Origin: Flavobacteriales bacterium
GTDB lineage: Bacteria > Bacteroidota > Bacteroidia > UBA10329
Assembly: GCA_021741075.1 (NCBI GenBank)
Contig: JAIOYO010000025.1
Span: 1 to 48,019, forward strand
DNA length: 48,019 nucleotides
Direction: 5' to 3'
This document shows positions 19,914 through 29,569 of the stretch, one piece after another. Positions within the stretch are counted from its first letter, which is position 1. Each line of letters opens with the position of its first letter. The position numbers were made by a program, and so were the translations under genes. A model generated the notes under the pieces. It was not told the DNA's origin and made no database searches. It saw only the letters and a program-made list of their open reading frames with translations.

Positions 19914-20822
19914 ATGAAAAAACTTGTACTTCTATCTCTTGCGGTAATCGCATCTTTTTATACCCAGGCACAACAAGATTGTTCTGAACTTTTTATTTCA
20001 GAATATGTGGTGGGTTCTGGAAATAACCGAGCGCTTGAACTCTACAATCCAACGCAAAACGCAATTGACCTTAGCACCTACAGAGTTGGTCGTTTCCGAG
20101 ATGGAGCAGGAACGCCAATGTTGTTGAGCCTTTCGGGAACCATTCCGTCCCTTGGCACTTATGTTATCGCAATTGATAAGAGAGATCCGAACGGAACTGG
20201 TTTTGAAGAGCCAGTGGACGCTGCTATTCTTGCGGTTGCAGATACGTTTGTAAACCCAGTTTACGTTCAGGCAGAATCTCCTTTCTATTTTAATGGTGAC
20301 GATGCTGTTCCATTAATTAAAGGAGACGGAACCAACTTGGTTGACTTGGTGGGGAAAATTGGCGAAGATCCAGGAACCGCTTGGAGCGATGCAAACGGAA
20401 CGTGGTGGACAACTGACAAGACCTTAGTTAGAAAAGCAAGCGTGAAACAAGGCGTTACAACCAATCCGGCAACCTTCATGGTTGAAGCAGAATGGGATAG
20501 TCTTTCTGAAGATACATTCACAGAACTGGGATGGCACACGTGCGATTGCGCTTCGGTTGGAGTAAACGAAAATGAGGTGAACAAAATGAACATGTTCCCA
20601 AATCCTTCCATCGAGAAGCAATTGATGATTTCAACTTCACAGAATATGGAGTCGATTCAGGTATTCAATATCATTGGACAAGAAAGAGACCGAGTGAATT
20701 TTACACAGGCCACCGACCGCCACAAATTGCAATTGGAGCATTTGCAGACCGGTATGTATATCGTACGAGTTACCTTAGTCAATGGCGTGGTGATTTCGCG
20801 TAAAGTGATGCTGGGCAAATAA
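19914..20822 (+). CDS. Lamin-tail-domain T9SS-secreted protein
   Basis: 302 aa. Signal peptide MKKLVLLSLAVIASFYTQAQ, then a lamin-tail domain (about 22-200) starting CSELFISEYVVGSGNNRALELYNPTQ, with YFNGDDAVPLIK and LVDLVGKIGEDPG, and ending before HTCDC. Residues about 225-302 are a T9SS type A sorting domain (NKMNMFPNPS...MESIQVFNIIGQE...LQTGMYIVRVTL...KVMLGK). The lamin-tail part closely resembles that of the giant protein at 3258-8846. Lamin-tail domains are often joined to secreted nucleases and phosphatases in bacteria; here the nuclease is a separate gene two positions downstream in the same operon. Predicted cell-surface or secreted DNA- or matrix-binding protein. Confidence 0.87.
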   Translation: MKKLVLLSLAVIASFYTQAQQDCSELFISEYVVGSGNNRALELYNPTQNAIDLSTYRVGRFRDGAGTPMLLSLSGTIPSLGTYVIAIDKRDPNGTGFEEPVDAAILAVADTFVNPVYVQAESPFYFNGDDAVPLIKGDGTNLVDLVGKIGEDPGTAWSDANGTWWTTDKTLVRKASVKQGVTTNPATFMVEAEWDSLSEDTFTELGWHTCDCASVGVNENEVNKMNMFPNPSIEKQLMISTSQNMESIQVFNIIGQERDRVNFTQATDRHKLQLEHLQTGMYIVRVTLVNGVVISRKVMLGK

Positions 20823-20836
20823 TTCCTTAGCACTTA

Positions 20837-23587
20837 ATGTCACGTTTTCTTCTCGTATTCATCGCAGTTTTTGTGACTGCAACAGCGGTTCACGCTCAAA
20901 AAACACGCATTTATGGCGTGGTGAAAGATGCTAATTCTGGTGAGACTCTCATATCGGCAAACGTACTGGTTGCGGAGGGTAAAGGCGTGGTGACCGATTT
21001 TGATGGAAAGTATTCCATCGAAGTGGAGAATGGCACTTACACCATGCAGATTTCCTATATCGGTTACGAAGCCACCACACGAGAAATTAAAGCAAATGGT
21101 GGTCTTTTGGAAGTGAATTTCTCCCTCTCTACCAAGACCATGGATGAGGTGAGAGTTGTTGCCGACATGGCGCTTGACCGGGAAACGCCTGTAGCATTTA
21201 CAAACATCGACCCAGTGAAGATTAAGGAAGAACTTGGCTCTCAGGACATTCCGATGTTGCTGAATTCAACTCCGGGCGTTTACGCAACACAGCAAGGTGG
21301 CGGAGCGGGAGATGCCCGAGTTACAATCCGTGGATTTTCTCAACGGAATATTTCCGTTCAGATAGATGGCGTACCAATGAATGACATGGAGAACGGCTGG
21401 GTTTACTGGAGCAATTGGTTCGGGTTGGATGGAGTAACCCAGAGAATTCAGGTACAGCGAGGTTTGGGAGCGAGTAAACTGGCTATTCCGGCTGTTGGTG
21501 GCAGCATGAACATTCTTACTGCAGGCATTACGTCAAAGCAATCTTCCGAAGTGGAAGTTACGGTTGGCAACAACAACCTTATCCGTACAAACATCAGCTA
21601 TAATTCGGGCCGATTAAAGAATGGTTGGGGAATTACCGCAGCCTTTGCTTACGATCACCAAGATGGTTGGGTTGAAGGAACAGATGCAGACCGGTTCTTC
21701 TACTTCCTCAAAATTCAAAAGCAAATTAAGAATCACACGCTCAGTCTTTCCGGAATGGGAGCTCCTCAAAATCGAGGTACTCGCAGTTTTCAGCAATCCA
21801 TACACATGTACGATAGAGCCTACGCTGAAAAAGTGGGAGTTAACATGAGCCATCCTTCGGTCACTACGGGCTTACCCGGAAACTATGGCAGAAGATACAA
21901 TCAGCAATGGGGAAACATTATCAGGGATAGGAATAACCCAAATGCTCAGTTTGAGCAGCAAAGTGTGGCAGAAAATTTCTACCATAAACCAATTCTCAAC
22001 CTCAAGCATTTTTGGGCAAAAGATAAATGGGCAGTATCCAATATTGTTTATGGCTCATTCGGAATGGGAGGAGGAACACGACTTCGTGGAAACACCATTT
22101 ACGATGATTATGGCCACTTAGCTTTGGATCAATTGTATGATGAGAATGTGACAGGAACCGCCTTCGTTCCAGCATACGATACCACGTTTGTAAACGACAC
22201 GAGCCAGTACAAAGCCAAGAATTACATTCAGGCCAATATGAACAACCATTATTGGTATGGTTTGATTTCAACGATTAACCATCGATTTAACGACACGTGG
22301 GAAATGTCTGTTGGTGTTGATTTCCGTTCGTATTGGGTAGAAAGATACAGCACGCCTTATGACCTAATGGGAGGAGATTACGTGACCATTTTCCCGACTA
22401 CCGCACAAAACACACTTTTCAATCCAACAGATGTTGTGAAGCGTGAAGGAGATGTGGCTGGTTACCGTGCCAATACCTCGGTTTACACTGGGGGTGTTTT
22501 CGGTCAGGTTGAGTATAAAAAGAACAAATTCTCCGGTTTTGCTAGTGTTTCTGGAGGTCATAATTCATACATCAGAAAAGATCAATACCGCAAGCGAGAT
22601 TTGGTGTTAGCCGACACTACAATGCGTCAAGTTTTGGGAATTAATGATACCATAACGTACAACGGACAAGAATACACTGCCAACAGCAAGGAGGCAAAAA
22701 TAGCTACAACGGATTGGGTTCATTTTTGGGGAGCAACAGCCAAGTTGGGGGTCAATTACAACATTACCGACCACATGAATGTGTTCGTAAATGGAGGTTT
22801 GTTCTATCGTCCACCAACAATTTCTGATGTGTACTCAGGCACTTCGTTCAACTTTGTTCAAGGAGTAAAAAGCGAAGTTGTTTGGGGAGTTGAGTTAGGC
22901 TATTCGTTAAGCTTTCCTCGTTGGGCAGCCAACCTTAACGCATACAACACCACTTGGGAAAACAGACCAATTACCACTAGTGTAACCATTGGAGGAACTC
23001 CAACTACAATTTCACTTCCAAACATTGGATCTGAACACCGAGGAATTGAGTTGGATGCGGTTTACAAAACACCATGGTTTTTTGATATCGAAGGTCTTTT
23101 CTCGTACGGAGATTGGCGTTGGAAAGGCAAAACATTGGCCTACTATTATCAAGAAGGAAGTGACATTCCGATTGATAGTGTTGATGTGGATGCAGATGGC
23201 GTTCATGTGGGAGATGCAGCTCAATTTCAGCTAGCTGGCAGCATCAAGATTAAGCCCGTAAAAGATGTTTACGTGAAGGTGCAGTTTACCTATTTTGATA
23301 ATTATTACGCAGAATTCAATCCGCTTGATTTGCAAGGCGAAAACAGAGGGCGCGAGTCTTGGAAAGTTCCAGCGTATTATTTGATGGATGTTCACGCTGG
23401 GTGGACCATCAAACTCAAAAAATTAGACATCAATCTACGTGCTTCTGTTCTGAATGTGTTGGACCATGTTTACGTCTCTGATGCAACAAATAATGCCACA
23501 AGTTCGCAGACGTTCGATGCTACGGGCGCACAAGTATTTATGGGACAAGGCCGCAGATGGACCGCAACCGTAGGAGTTAAATTTTGA
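20837..23587 (+). CDS. TonB-dependent outer-membrane receptor with N-terminal carboxypeptidase-regulatory-like domain
   Basis: 916 aa. Signal peptide MSRFLLVFIAVFVTATAVHA; residues about 22-105 form the CarboxypepD-reg-like extension (IYGVVKDANSGETLISANVLV...TDFDGKYSI...ISYIGYE); the plug follows (about 115-235, IPMLLNSTPGVYATQQGGGAGDARVTIRGF, then IDGVPMNDMENGWVYWSNWFG). The rest is a 22-strand barrel ending in RRWTATVGVKF with terminal Phe. No SusD partner is nearby, so this is not a classic glycan PUL. It lies 14 bp after the lamin-tail gene and 11 bp before the nuclease gene; I infer import of nucleic-acid-derived material or of a metal released from it. Confidence 0.93.
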   Translation: MSRFLLVFIAVFVTATAVHAQKTRIYGVVKDANSGETLISANVLVAEGKGVVTDFDGKYSIEVENGTYTMQISYIGYEATTREIKANGGLLEVNFSLSTKTMDEVRVVADMALDRETPVAFTNIDPVKIKEELGSQDIPMLLNSTPGVYATQQGGGAGDARVTIRGFSQRNISVQIDGVPMNDMENGWVYWSNWFGLDGVTQRIQVQRGLGASKLAIPAVGGSMNILTAGITSKQSSEVEVTVGNNNLIRTNISYNSGRLKNGWGITAAFAYDHQDGWVEGTDADRFFYFLKIQKQIKNHTLSLSGMGAPQNRGTRSFQQSIHMYDRAYAEKVGVNMSHPSVTTGLPGNYGRRYNQQWGNIIRDRNNPNAQFEQQSVAENFYHKPILNLKHFWAKDKWAVSNIVYGSFGMGGGTRLRGNTIYDDYGHLALDQLYDENVTGTAFVPAYDTTFVNDTSQYKAKNYIQANMNNHYWYGLISTINHRFNDTWEMSVGVDFRSYWVERYSTPYDLMGGDYVTIFPTTAQNTLFNPTDVVKREGDVAGYRANTSVYTGGVFGQVEYKKNKFSGFASVSGGHNSYIRKDQYRKRDLVLADTTMRQVLGINDTITYNGQEYTANSKEAKIATTDWVHFWGATAKLGVNYNITDHMNVFVNGGLFYRPPTISDVYSGTSFNFVQGVKSEVVWGVELGYSLSFPRWAANLNAYNTTWENRPITTSVTIGGTPTTISLPNIGSEHRGIELDAVYKTPWFFDIEGLFSYGDWRWKGKTLAYYYQEGSDIPIDSVDVDADGVHVGDAAQFQLAGSIKIKPVKDVYVKVQFTYFDNYYAEFNPLDLQGENRGRESWKVPAYYLMDVHAGWTIKLKKLDINLRASVLNVLDHVYVSDATNNATSSQTFDATGAQVFMGQGRRWTATVGVKF

Positions 23588-23598
23588 AAAACGATTCA

Positions 23599-25818
23599 AT
23601 GAAAAAGATTACAACAATGCTAACCGCTATGCTTACCGCATCAGTGGTTTTTGGTCAAACAACACTTCCCGCTTCGTGGAATTTTGACGACCCAACCCCA
23701 ACGGGATGGACTGAGAGCTTAGACGAATTCGTAAATGGAACACGCTACACAAATGGATTTGTAGGTGCGGCCTGCAAGCTAGATGCGGATGATGAATATG
23801 TAACGGTTCATTTCAGTGACGTATGTGGTGGCGTTACCTACAACCTAAAGGGACAAGGAACAGCAGTTAATGACATTTTTACGGTTCAAGAATCGGTTAA
23901 TGGCACAACATGGACAACCCTGCGAACTTTTAATCAGGCCGCGCTTGACCAAACAGGGTCATCATTTGTTGAGTTTACTGATTTTCCAGCAGGAGCAAGC
24001 CGTTACATCCGTTGGTATTTCACCGAAAAACAAAGCGGTAGAAACATTGCATTGGACGAGATTTCGTTAATTCCGCAAGTTCCTACAAACGCGCAGGAAA
24101 TTGGAGTGAGAGAAGGGACCACTCAAGTAGTGAACAACGGAACGCTGGTTGTTGGAAATCAAGCTAGCGTAACCATCAGCATAGATAATGTGAACCTTTC
24201 TGGCGGTTCTGCACTGGCAATCAGCAACGTTCAATTAGGAGGAACACATGCATCAGATTTTAGCTTGGGAGCTACGCCAACCAGCGTGGCTGCAGCTTCA
24301 ACAGAACAATTTCAACTCAACTTTACGGCTGGTGCATCGGGATCGAGATTTGCCACACTTACCATCACCAATGATGACGCGAATGGTGACGAAACGACCT
24401 TCGTTATTAACCTTTATGGGATTGGTGGAAATTTTGCAACTGAACCTACTGCTGCCCCAACCAATATGACCTTTGCTAATGTTGCTACCTATGGTTATCA
24501 AGTTAATTTCAGCAATGCCACGGTTGTTCCAGAAAATTACATCGTAGTTCGCAGCATTGGAAGTGCTCCAACCGGAGTTCCTGCTGATGGCTCCACTTAC
24601 GTTAAGGGAGATTACATTAATGCAACTACGCAGGTAGTTCACGTTGGCCCAGCAGGTTCCTTCAAGCCAACTTACAATGTGGCAGGAACGACCTACCATT
24701 TCGCTGCTTATTCGTTCAACGGACCAGCTGGTTACGAGAATTATTTTACCACAACTCCGTTGAATAATTCAGTCACAACTCCTGCAACCATGATGGGAAA
24801 CTATTATGCTGGAATTGATGCAAACGCTTCAACTTTCTTAACCGATCTTCAAACTCGTATCAGTCAGAATTACAGTCAAATTTTTTACGGAAGCTATGCT
24901 CCAATTATGATTGACAAATTCGCTTCTCGCGATACTACAGACGGACAAAAGGTTGTGACGGGTGTTTATTCCGGATTCCAGTATTTGTACACAGGAGCGT
25001 TCTTTTACGATGTAATGAGCCGCGAACATAGTTGGCCTCACAGTTGGATGCCAGCATTTCCAAGTGAAGATGGTATGGAGTATTCTGATCTTCACAATCT
25101 TTTTCCAACGCATCAAGACAACGCAAATGCTGTACGAAGCAACCGTCCGTTAGGCGAGGTTGTTGCGAATTCAAGTACATTCTTGAACGCAACATACGGT
25201 GACGATTCAAACGGAAACCGTGTTTACGAACCGCGTGATCAGCATAAAGGAGATGCTGCTCGTGCCATTTTCTACATGGCCACAAAATGGAACGGAACTG
25301 CCGGAACTTGGGAATTGCCAAATCCAATTGATTTCATCGTTACTTACGGACAAGACCAAGACGTATTGAAACAATGGCACTTGCAAGACCCACCAGATGC
25401 GTGGGAAATTGCCCGCAACGACTTTATCGAAAGCGAGCAAGGCAACAGAAATCCATTTGTGGATAGTGTGAACTGGGTGTGTTATATCGATTTTGATGAC
25501 TTGAGCTACATCTCAAATCCATCTTTTCCATGCACCACAACACCAGACGGCATCGAAGATAAATTGGTAGGAGATTTCTCCGTTTCGCCAAATCCATCTA
25601 ACGGTTTGGTTACGTTAAACTTGAACTTGATTGACGGTCAGGACCTGACCATGGAGATAATGGATATTGCTGGCCGTATGGTTTCAACACGTTCTGCCAA
25701 CTTCAACGCAGGAATTTCACGCGAGAACTTTGACTTATCTAGATTGGACGCTGGCGTTTACCACATGGTGTTACGTGGAGAAAGAGGAAGTTCTGCTTTG
25801 AAAATCGTTTTACAGTAG
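23599..25818 (+). CDS. Secreted endonuclease I (EndA/NucM family) with T9SS sorting domain
   Basis: 739 aa from ATG 23599 (MKKITTMLTAMLTASVVFG, a signal peptide); a TTG at 23584 overlaps the receptor stop and is rejected. Order: a beta-sandwich that looks like a carbohydrate- or anchor-type module (20-155); a choice-of-anchor-D/Hydin-like domain with GNQASVTISIDNV and LTITNDDANGDE (about 160-275); a fibronectin-III-like domain (about 280-395); the endonuclease I domain (about 400-640) with REHSWPHSW at 475 and DLHNLFPTHQDNANAVRSN from about 497, containing the catalytic His and the metal-ligand Asn; and a T9SS type A tail (660-739). It should degrade extracellular DNA or RNA. Last gene of the operon, closed by the hairpin at 25869-25908. 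Confidence 0.92.
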   Translation: MKKITTMLTAMLTASVVFGQTTLPASWNFDDPTPTGWTESLDEFVNGTRYTNGFVGAACKLDADDEYVTVHFSDVCGGVTYNLKGQGTAVNDIFTVQESVNGTTWTTLRTFNQAALDQTGSSFVEFTDFPAGASRYIRWYFTEKQSGRNIALDEISLIPQVPTNAQEIGVREGTTQVVNNGTLVVGNQASVTISIDNVNLSGGSALAISNVQLGGTHASDFSLGATPTSVAAASTEQFQLNFTAGASGSRFATLTITNDDANGDETTFVINLYGIGGNFATEPTAAPTNMTFANVATYGYQVNFSNATVVPENYIVVRSIGSAPTGVPADGSTYVKGDYINATTQVVHVGPAGSFKPTYNVAGTTYHFAAYSFNGPAGYENYFTTTPLNNSVTTPATMMGNYYAGIDANASTFLTDLQTRISQNYSQIFYGSYAPIMIDKFASRDTTDGQKVVTGVYSGFQYLYTGAFFYDVMSREHSWPHSWMPAFPSEDGMEYSDLHNLFPTHQDNANAVRSNRPLGEVVANSSTFLNATYGDDSNGNRVYEPRDQHKGDAARAIFYMATKWNGTAGTWELPNPIDFIVTYGQDQDVLKQWHLQDPPDAWEIARNDFIESEQGNRNPFVDSVNWVCYIDFDDLSYISNPSFPCTTTPDGIEDKLVGDFSVSPNPSNGLVTLNLNLIDGQDLTMEIMDIAGRMVSTRSANFNAGISRENFDLSRLDAGVYHMVLRGERGSSALKIVLQ

Positions 25819-25868
25819 GGCCTTGATGCATCAAGCCCAATTCTAGGGTCGTATGGAAATACGCCCGA

Positions 25869-25908
25869 ACGAAAAAGCCGCTGATCATTTCTGATTAGCG
25901 GCTTTTTC
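25869..25908. terminator. Bidirectional terminator
   Basis: A 13-bp stem (CGAAAAAGCCGCT 25869-25881 with AGCGGCTTTTTCG 25896-25908) with A-runs on one side and T-runs on the other. It serves both the plus-strand nuclease operon and the convergent minus-strand hydrolase/pdxJ pair, whose last stop is at 25912. Confidence 0.85.
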
Positions 25909-25911
25909 GTT

Positions 25912-26688
25912 TCAATCAATGAATTCTTTTACTGATGCCACGAACCCTTCTGGGTCTTGGGCATGCACCCAATGCCCCGTGTTCAAACTCTTGAATGTGG
26001 TATTAGGAAAGAGAGAGAGAATTTCAGGCTTATCTTCTTCCAGAATGTACTTGGATTGAGTTCCATACAAGAAAAGCGTTTCAACATCTGAACCCTCCAA
26101 AATTGGCAACCCCATTTCTTCAATATCATCGGCCAAAACATCCAAATTGAATCGCCAAGCATAGTTTGAAGAACCATCTTCCTGTTTATGGCGATAGATG
26201 TTTTTTAGCAAAAACTGGATGGTGCTTTCTTCCTCGTCAAGCAAGAAATGAAGTTCTTCTTCAGCTTCGCTTCGCGATGAAATGGTGTGGAGCTCGAGTG
26301 CCTGCATGGCCCGAATAATTAAATCATGATGGACAGGAAACGTTTTAACGCCCATGTCAACAATCACGAGTTTATCCAGTCGATTGGAATGTTTTCCTGC
26401 GAAATTCATAGCGGTTTTTCCGCCCATTGAATGACCGATCAGAACAGCATCTTGTAAACGATGCTGCTGAAAGAATTCGAAAAGATCTTCCGCCATTTCT
26501 TCGTATGTGTGCGAATAGGCATGAGGAGACTGCCCGTGATTGCGCTGATCCACCAAATAGACATGATGCTTATCTGCAAATGCTTTTGCAAGCGAAAACC
26601 AATTATCCAGCGAACCAAAAAGTCCGTGAAGAATAACCATCGGTTTCCCTTGTCCATATTCTTTGAAATTCAACCTCACCGCAGACAA
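25912..26688 (-). CDS. Alpha/beta hydrolase, YbfF-like acyl esterase
   Basis: 258 aa. The oxyanion/early-strand region HGLFGSLDNWFSLAKAFADKHHVYLVDQRNHGQSP is almost the E. coli YbfF pattern, nucleophile S87 sits in GHSMGGK, and the catalytic His is in LNTGHWVHAQDPEGF near the end. YbfF-type enzymes hydrolyse short acyl esters and acyl-CoA; the physiological substrate is unknown. Cytosolic, no signal peptide. Its ATG lies inside the last 13 bp of pdxJ, so the two are translated from one mRNA. Confidence 0.88.
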   Translation of the reverse strand: MSAVRLNFKEYGQGKPMVILHGLFGSLDNWFSLAKAFADKHHVYLVDQRNHGQSPHAYSHTYEEMAEDLFEFFQQHRLQDAVLIGHSMGGKTAMNFAGKHSNRLDKLVIVDMGVKTFPVHHDLIIRAMQALELHTISSRSEAEEELHFLLDEEESTIQFLLKNIYRHKQEDGSSNYAWRFNLDVLADDIEEMGLPILEGSDVETLFLYGTQSKYILEEDKPEILSLFPNTTFKSLNTGHWVHAQDPEGFVASVKEFID

Positions 26689-27395
26689 TTCTTGTACATT
26701 TTTACAGCATTGCTCATCCCAAAATAAAGCGAATCGGAAATGAGTGCGTGCCCAATGCTAACCTCCAACAGGTTCGGAATGTTTTGACTGAAATAGGAGA
26801 GATTTTCCAAACTCAGGTCGTGGCCCGCATTGATTCCCAAAGCGATTTCGTTCGCAATTTCGGCAGCCCTCACAAAAGGAGTAATCGCCTTTTCCTTATC
26901 AACTGGAAACCCAACAGCATAACTTTCTGTGTAAAGCTCAATGCGATCGGTTCCAGTGTCTTTGGCAGCTCGCATTAGCTTTTCGTCCGTGCTAATAAAA
27001 ATGGAAGTTCGAATTCCTGCAGACTGTAGCTCAGAAACTATCTTTTTTAAGAAGGAAGCATGGGCAATTGTATCCCAACCCGCATTTGAAGTAAGCACAC
27101 CTGGTAAATCAGGTACCAACGTTACTTGCGTAGGCTTCACTTCCAACACAATATTCATGAATTTGGTATTCGGATAACCCTCGATGTTGTAATCGGTATG
27201 AACAAATGGTTTAAGGTCATATACATCCTGATAACGAATGTGCCGTTCGTCTGGTCTTGGATGAATAGTGATTCCTTCCGCCCCGAACTGCTGAGCCTTA
27301 ATAGCAGCTTCTACAACGCTTGGATTCGTTCCGCCACGGCTATTGCGAAGGGTTGCGATTTTATTGATGTTGACACTAAGTTTGGTCTGATTCAT
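26676..27395 (-). CDS. pdxJ: Pyridoxine 5'-phosphate synthase
   Basis: 239 aa from ATG 27395 (MNQTKLSVNINKIATLRNSRGG); the longer frame to 27422 is rejected because it runs into the -7 box at 27420-27427. PdxJ condenses 1-deoxyxylulose 5-phosphate with 3-amino-2-oxopropyl phosphate in vitamin B6 synthesis. Visible family blocks: LSVNINKIATLRN, GITIHPRPDERHI, VTLVPD, ELYTESYAV and ALGINAGHDLSLENL, ending in EVSIGHALISDSLYFGM. Length agrees with the family (about 240 aa). Divergent from the CBS gene, as in other Bacteroidota. Confidence 0.97.
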   Translation of the reverse strand: MNQTKLSVNINKIATLRNSRGGTNPSVVEAAIKAQQFGAEGITIHPRPDERHIRYQDVYDLKPFVHTDYNIEGYPNTKFMNIVLEVKPTQVTLVPDLPGVLTSNAGWDTIAHASFLKKIVSELQSAGIRTSIFISTDEKLMRAAKDTGTDRIELYTESYAVGFPVDKEKAITPFVRAAEIANEIALGINAGHDLSLENLSYFSQNIPNLLEVSIGHALISDSLYFGMSNAVKMYKNCLR

Positions 27396-27419
27396 GTACT
27401 GTTTTGCTTGGAAGGTGGT

Positions 27420-27427
27420 CAAAATTA
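27420..27427 (-). promoter_or_regulatory. -7 box (TAATTTTG) of pdxJ
   Basis: The minus strand reads TAATTTTG, a full TAnnTTTG match, ending 25 bp before ATG 27395. It overlaps the alternative start at 27422, which decides for the shorter PdxJ. CAA complements of a -33 box lie at poor distances. Confidence 0.45.
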
Positions 27428-27515
27428 GGTTTCATTGGCAAACCAGAAGACCCAAACTTCTGTTGGTATAACAAATCAATGCAGTTTACGTTTACTTTGC
27501 ACGCAATTCAAGAAA

Positions 27516-28175
27516 ATGCTCGCCAGAGAACTCATATCTAAAGTTGTTCCGCCTCTCAGACCAAATGACGAGGTAGATAGAGCTTTGGCTTGGATGGATG
27601 AATTCAAAGTGTCTCATCTTCCAGTCGTAAACGGAACTGAATACCTAGGTCTCATCAGCGAAGACAACATTATGGATGGAGAAAAAGGTGATACTGTTAT
27701 CGCTTCGCAAGATGTGTTTAATCATGCATCTGTGCTCGAGTCCCAACACATCTATTACGTTATTAGGAAGCTGTCGGCCACAGACCTTTCTGTAGTTGCC
27801 GTAGTTGATTCAGAAGGAAAATATCTCGGTTGCATTACGCTTTCAGATTTGGTTACCAAGTTTGAAGAGTTGGCTGTTATCAATCAACCAGGAGGAATAA
27901 TTGTTCTTAAATTAAATAAGAACGATTATTCGTTGGCGCAAGTAGCGCACGTGATAGAATCAAACAATGCCAAGATTCTCAGCAGCTACATTTTCGAACG
28001 TCCGGAAACTGGCATGTTGGAACTCACGCTCAAAGTAAATCGTGAAGAAATCGGTTCCATAGTTCAGAGTTTGGAGCGATATGATTATCAGGTAATTGCA
28101 TATTTCCAAGAAAGTGCGCACCTTGAAGACCTCAAAGGCCGCTATGACGAATTGATGCGCTACATCAATATTTAG
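27516..28175 (+). CDS. CBS-domain protein
   Basis: 219 aa from ATG 27516 (MLARELISKVVPPLRPNDEV); the frame extends to a TTG at 27435 but that part is not conserved-looking and covers the divergent promoter region. Two CBS motifs: residues about 5-60 (LRPNDEVDRALAWMDEFKVSHLPVVNGTEYLGLISEDNI) and about 70-120 (LSATDLSVVAVVDSEGKYLGCITLSDL). The C-terminal 95 residues read like an ACT-type fold (GGIIVLKLNKNDYSLAQVAHVIESNNAKILS). Both modules bind small ligands, typically adenine nucleotides (CBS) and amino acids (ACT). A cytosolic sensor of unknown target; family members sit next to nadK in many Bacteroidota, and an adenylate/NAD-sensing role is my inference. The stop overlaps the next start. Confidence 0.88.
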   Translation: MLARELISKVVPPLRPNDEVDRALAWMDEFKVSHLPVVNGTEYLGLISEDNIMDGEKGDTVIASQDVFNHASVLESQHIYYVIRKLSATDLSVVAVVDSEGKYLGCITLSDLVTKFEELAVINQPGGIIVLKLNKNDYSLAQVAHVIESNNAKILSSYIFERPETGMLELTLKVNREEIGSIVQSLERYDYQVIAYFQESAHLEDLKGRYDELMRYINI

Positions 28176-29566
28176 TGGCGCGAATTTTACTCCGTTTTCT
28201 TTTTTACCCCTTTTTATTTTTTTCACTCCTCGCACATGCGCAGGATGATGTGATTATTTCTTCTCTCACTTTTGAAGGAAACAAGATAACACGAGAGCGT
28301 ATTTTAATGCGTGAAATGACCATCCGAGAAGGTCAAAGCATTTCTAGAGATCAACTCGCGTATCATCTAAATCGTTCTAAGGGCAATGTTTGGAATCTTC
28401 AGCTCTTCAATTTCGTGGAAATTGATACCTGCTGGTATTCAGAAAACGAAATTGATGTAGTGGTCAGAGTTACCGAACGCTGGTACGTTTGGCCTGTTCC
28501 CTTTGTGGAGTTTGCAGACAGGAATTTTAGTGAATGGCTCGAAACCATGCGGTGGGATAGGTTGGATTATGGCACCCTCATTAGATGGAGCAATTTCCGA
28601 GGTAGACGAGAAGAATTGACCTTGCACCTCCGGTTCGGATACAACAATCAATATGAACTCCGGTACGAAATTCCCTATCTCGACCATGCTCAAAAATGGG
28701 GAATAGAATTTCAGGGCGGCTATAGGCAGGGCCACGAAGTTGCCTATGCCACGGTAGACAACAAACGGGTTTTTTACAAGAATCCTGAGCGGTATATCCG
28801 TAAAGAATCTTTTGGTTCTATTACGCCAAGGTGGCGGCCAAACTTATATAATGTTCACAAGCTAGAGATTGGCTTCACACATTTTTGGATATTGGATTCG
28901 GTAGCTCAACTCCAACCAGAATACTTCGGTGCTGGAGAAAACGTGGTCAAGTATTTTTCAATGGAGTACGAGGTTGAACGTGATGTGACTGATTACCGAG
29001 ATTATCCTCTTAAAGGCTACCGATTTGAACTTAGATTGCGAAAGGATGGATTCAGAATTTTGGACAGTCCAATTGATATCTGGTCACTAGAGATTGCATA
29101 CGCAAAATATTGGCAGTTGCACAAGCGATGGTATTTTGCCCACGCTCAAAAAATCAAAGTGTCCTCTACCAACGGACAGGCATATTCACTTCAAAAAGGA
29201 CTTGGATATGAAAATGATTTTGTAAGAGGTTATGAGCATTATGTAATTGACGGGCAGCATTATGGACTCCTGAAAACATCACTTCGATGGGCCATCCTTC
29301 CTTTCCGAAAAGTGAAGTTGAAGTTTTTGAAATCTAATAAGTTCAACACTTTGCCACTGGCGTTTTATGCAAACTTCAATGTTGATGTGGGATATGTAAT
29401 AGATAATCAGTTTAACGTTGGAAATCCGCTTGCTGGAAGTATGCTTTTAGGAGGTGGTTTAGGAATCGATATCGTTACATTTTACGACATCTCTTGGCGA
29501 GCGGAATATTCTATGAACAAAAATCTTGAACACGGCTTTTTCTTACATTTCACCAAACACATTTAG
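28175..29566 (+). CDS. BamA/TamA-family outer-membrane protein with one POTRA-like domain
   Basis: 463 aa with a GTG start overlapping the TAG of the CBS gene by one base. Signal peptide MARILLRFLFYPFLFFSLLAHA; one POTRA-like domain follows (VIISSLTFEGNKITRERILMREMTIREGQ...NVWNLQLFNFVEID, about 25-95), then a connecting region with RVTERWYVWPVPF. The rest is a beta-barrel with YPLKGYRFELRLRKDG, FVRGYEHYVIDGQ (the RGY lid motif of the Omp85 family) and a C-terminal strand ending HFTKHI. Shorter than BamA, so probably TamA-like, inserting a subset of outer-membrane proteins. Three base pairs precede nadK. Confidence 0.85.
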   Translation: MARILLRFLFYPFLFFSLLAHAQDDVIISSLTFEGNKITRERILMREMTIREGQSISRDQLAYHLNRSKGNVWNLQLFNFVEIDTCWYSENEIDVVVRVTERWYVWPVPFVEFADRNFSEWLETMRWDRLDYGTLIRWSNFRGRREELTLHLRFGYNNQYELRYEIPYLDHAQKWGIEFQGGYRQGHEVAYATVDNKRVFYKNPERYIRKESFGSITPRWRPNLYNVHKLEIGFTHFWILDSVAQLQPEYFGAGENVVKYFSMEYEVERDVTDYRDYPLKGYRFELRLRKDGFRILDSPIDIWSLEIAYAKYWQLHKRWYFAHAQKIKVSSTNGQAYSLQKGLGYENDFVRGYEHYVIDGQHYGLLKTSLRWAILPFRKVKLKFLKSNKFNTLPLAFYANFNVDVGYVIDNQFNVGNPLAGSMLLGGGLGIDIVTFYDISWRAEYSMNKNLEHGFFLHFTKHI

Positions 29567-29569
29567 CAA

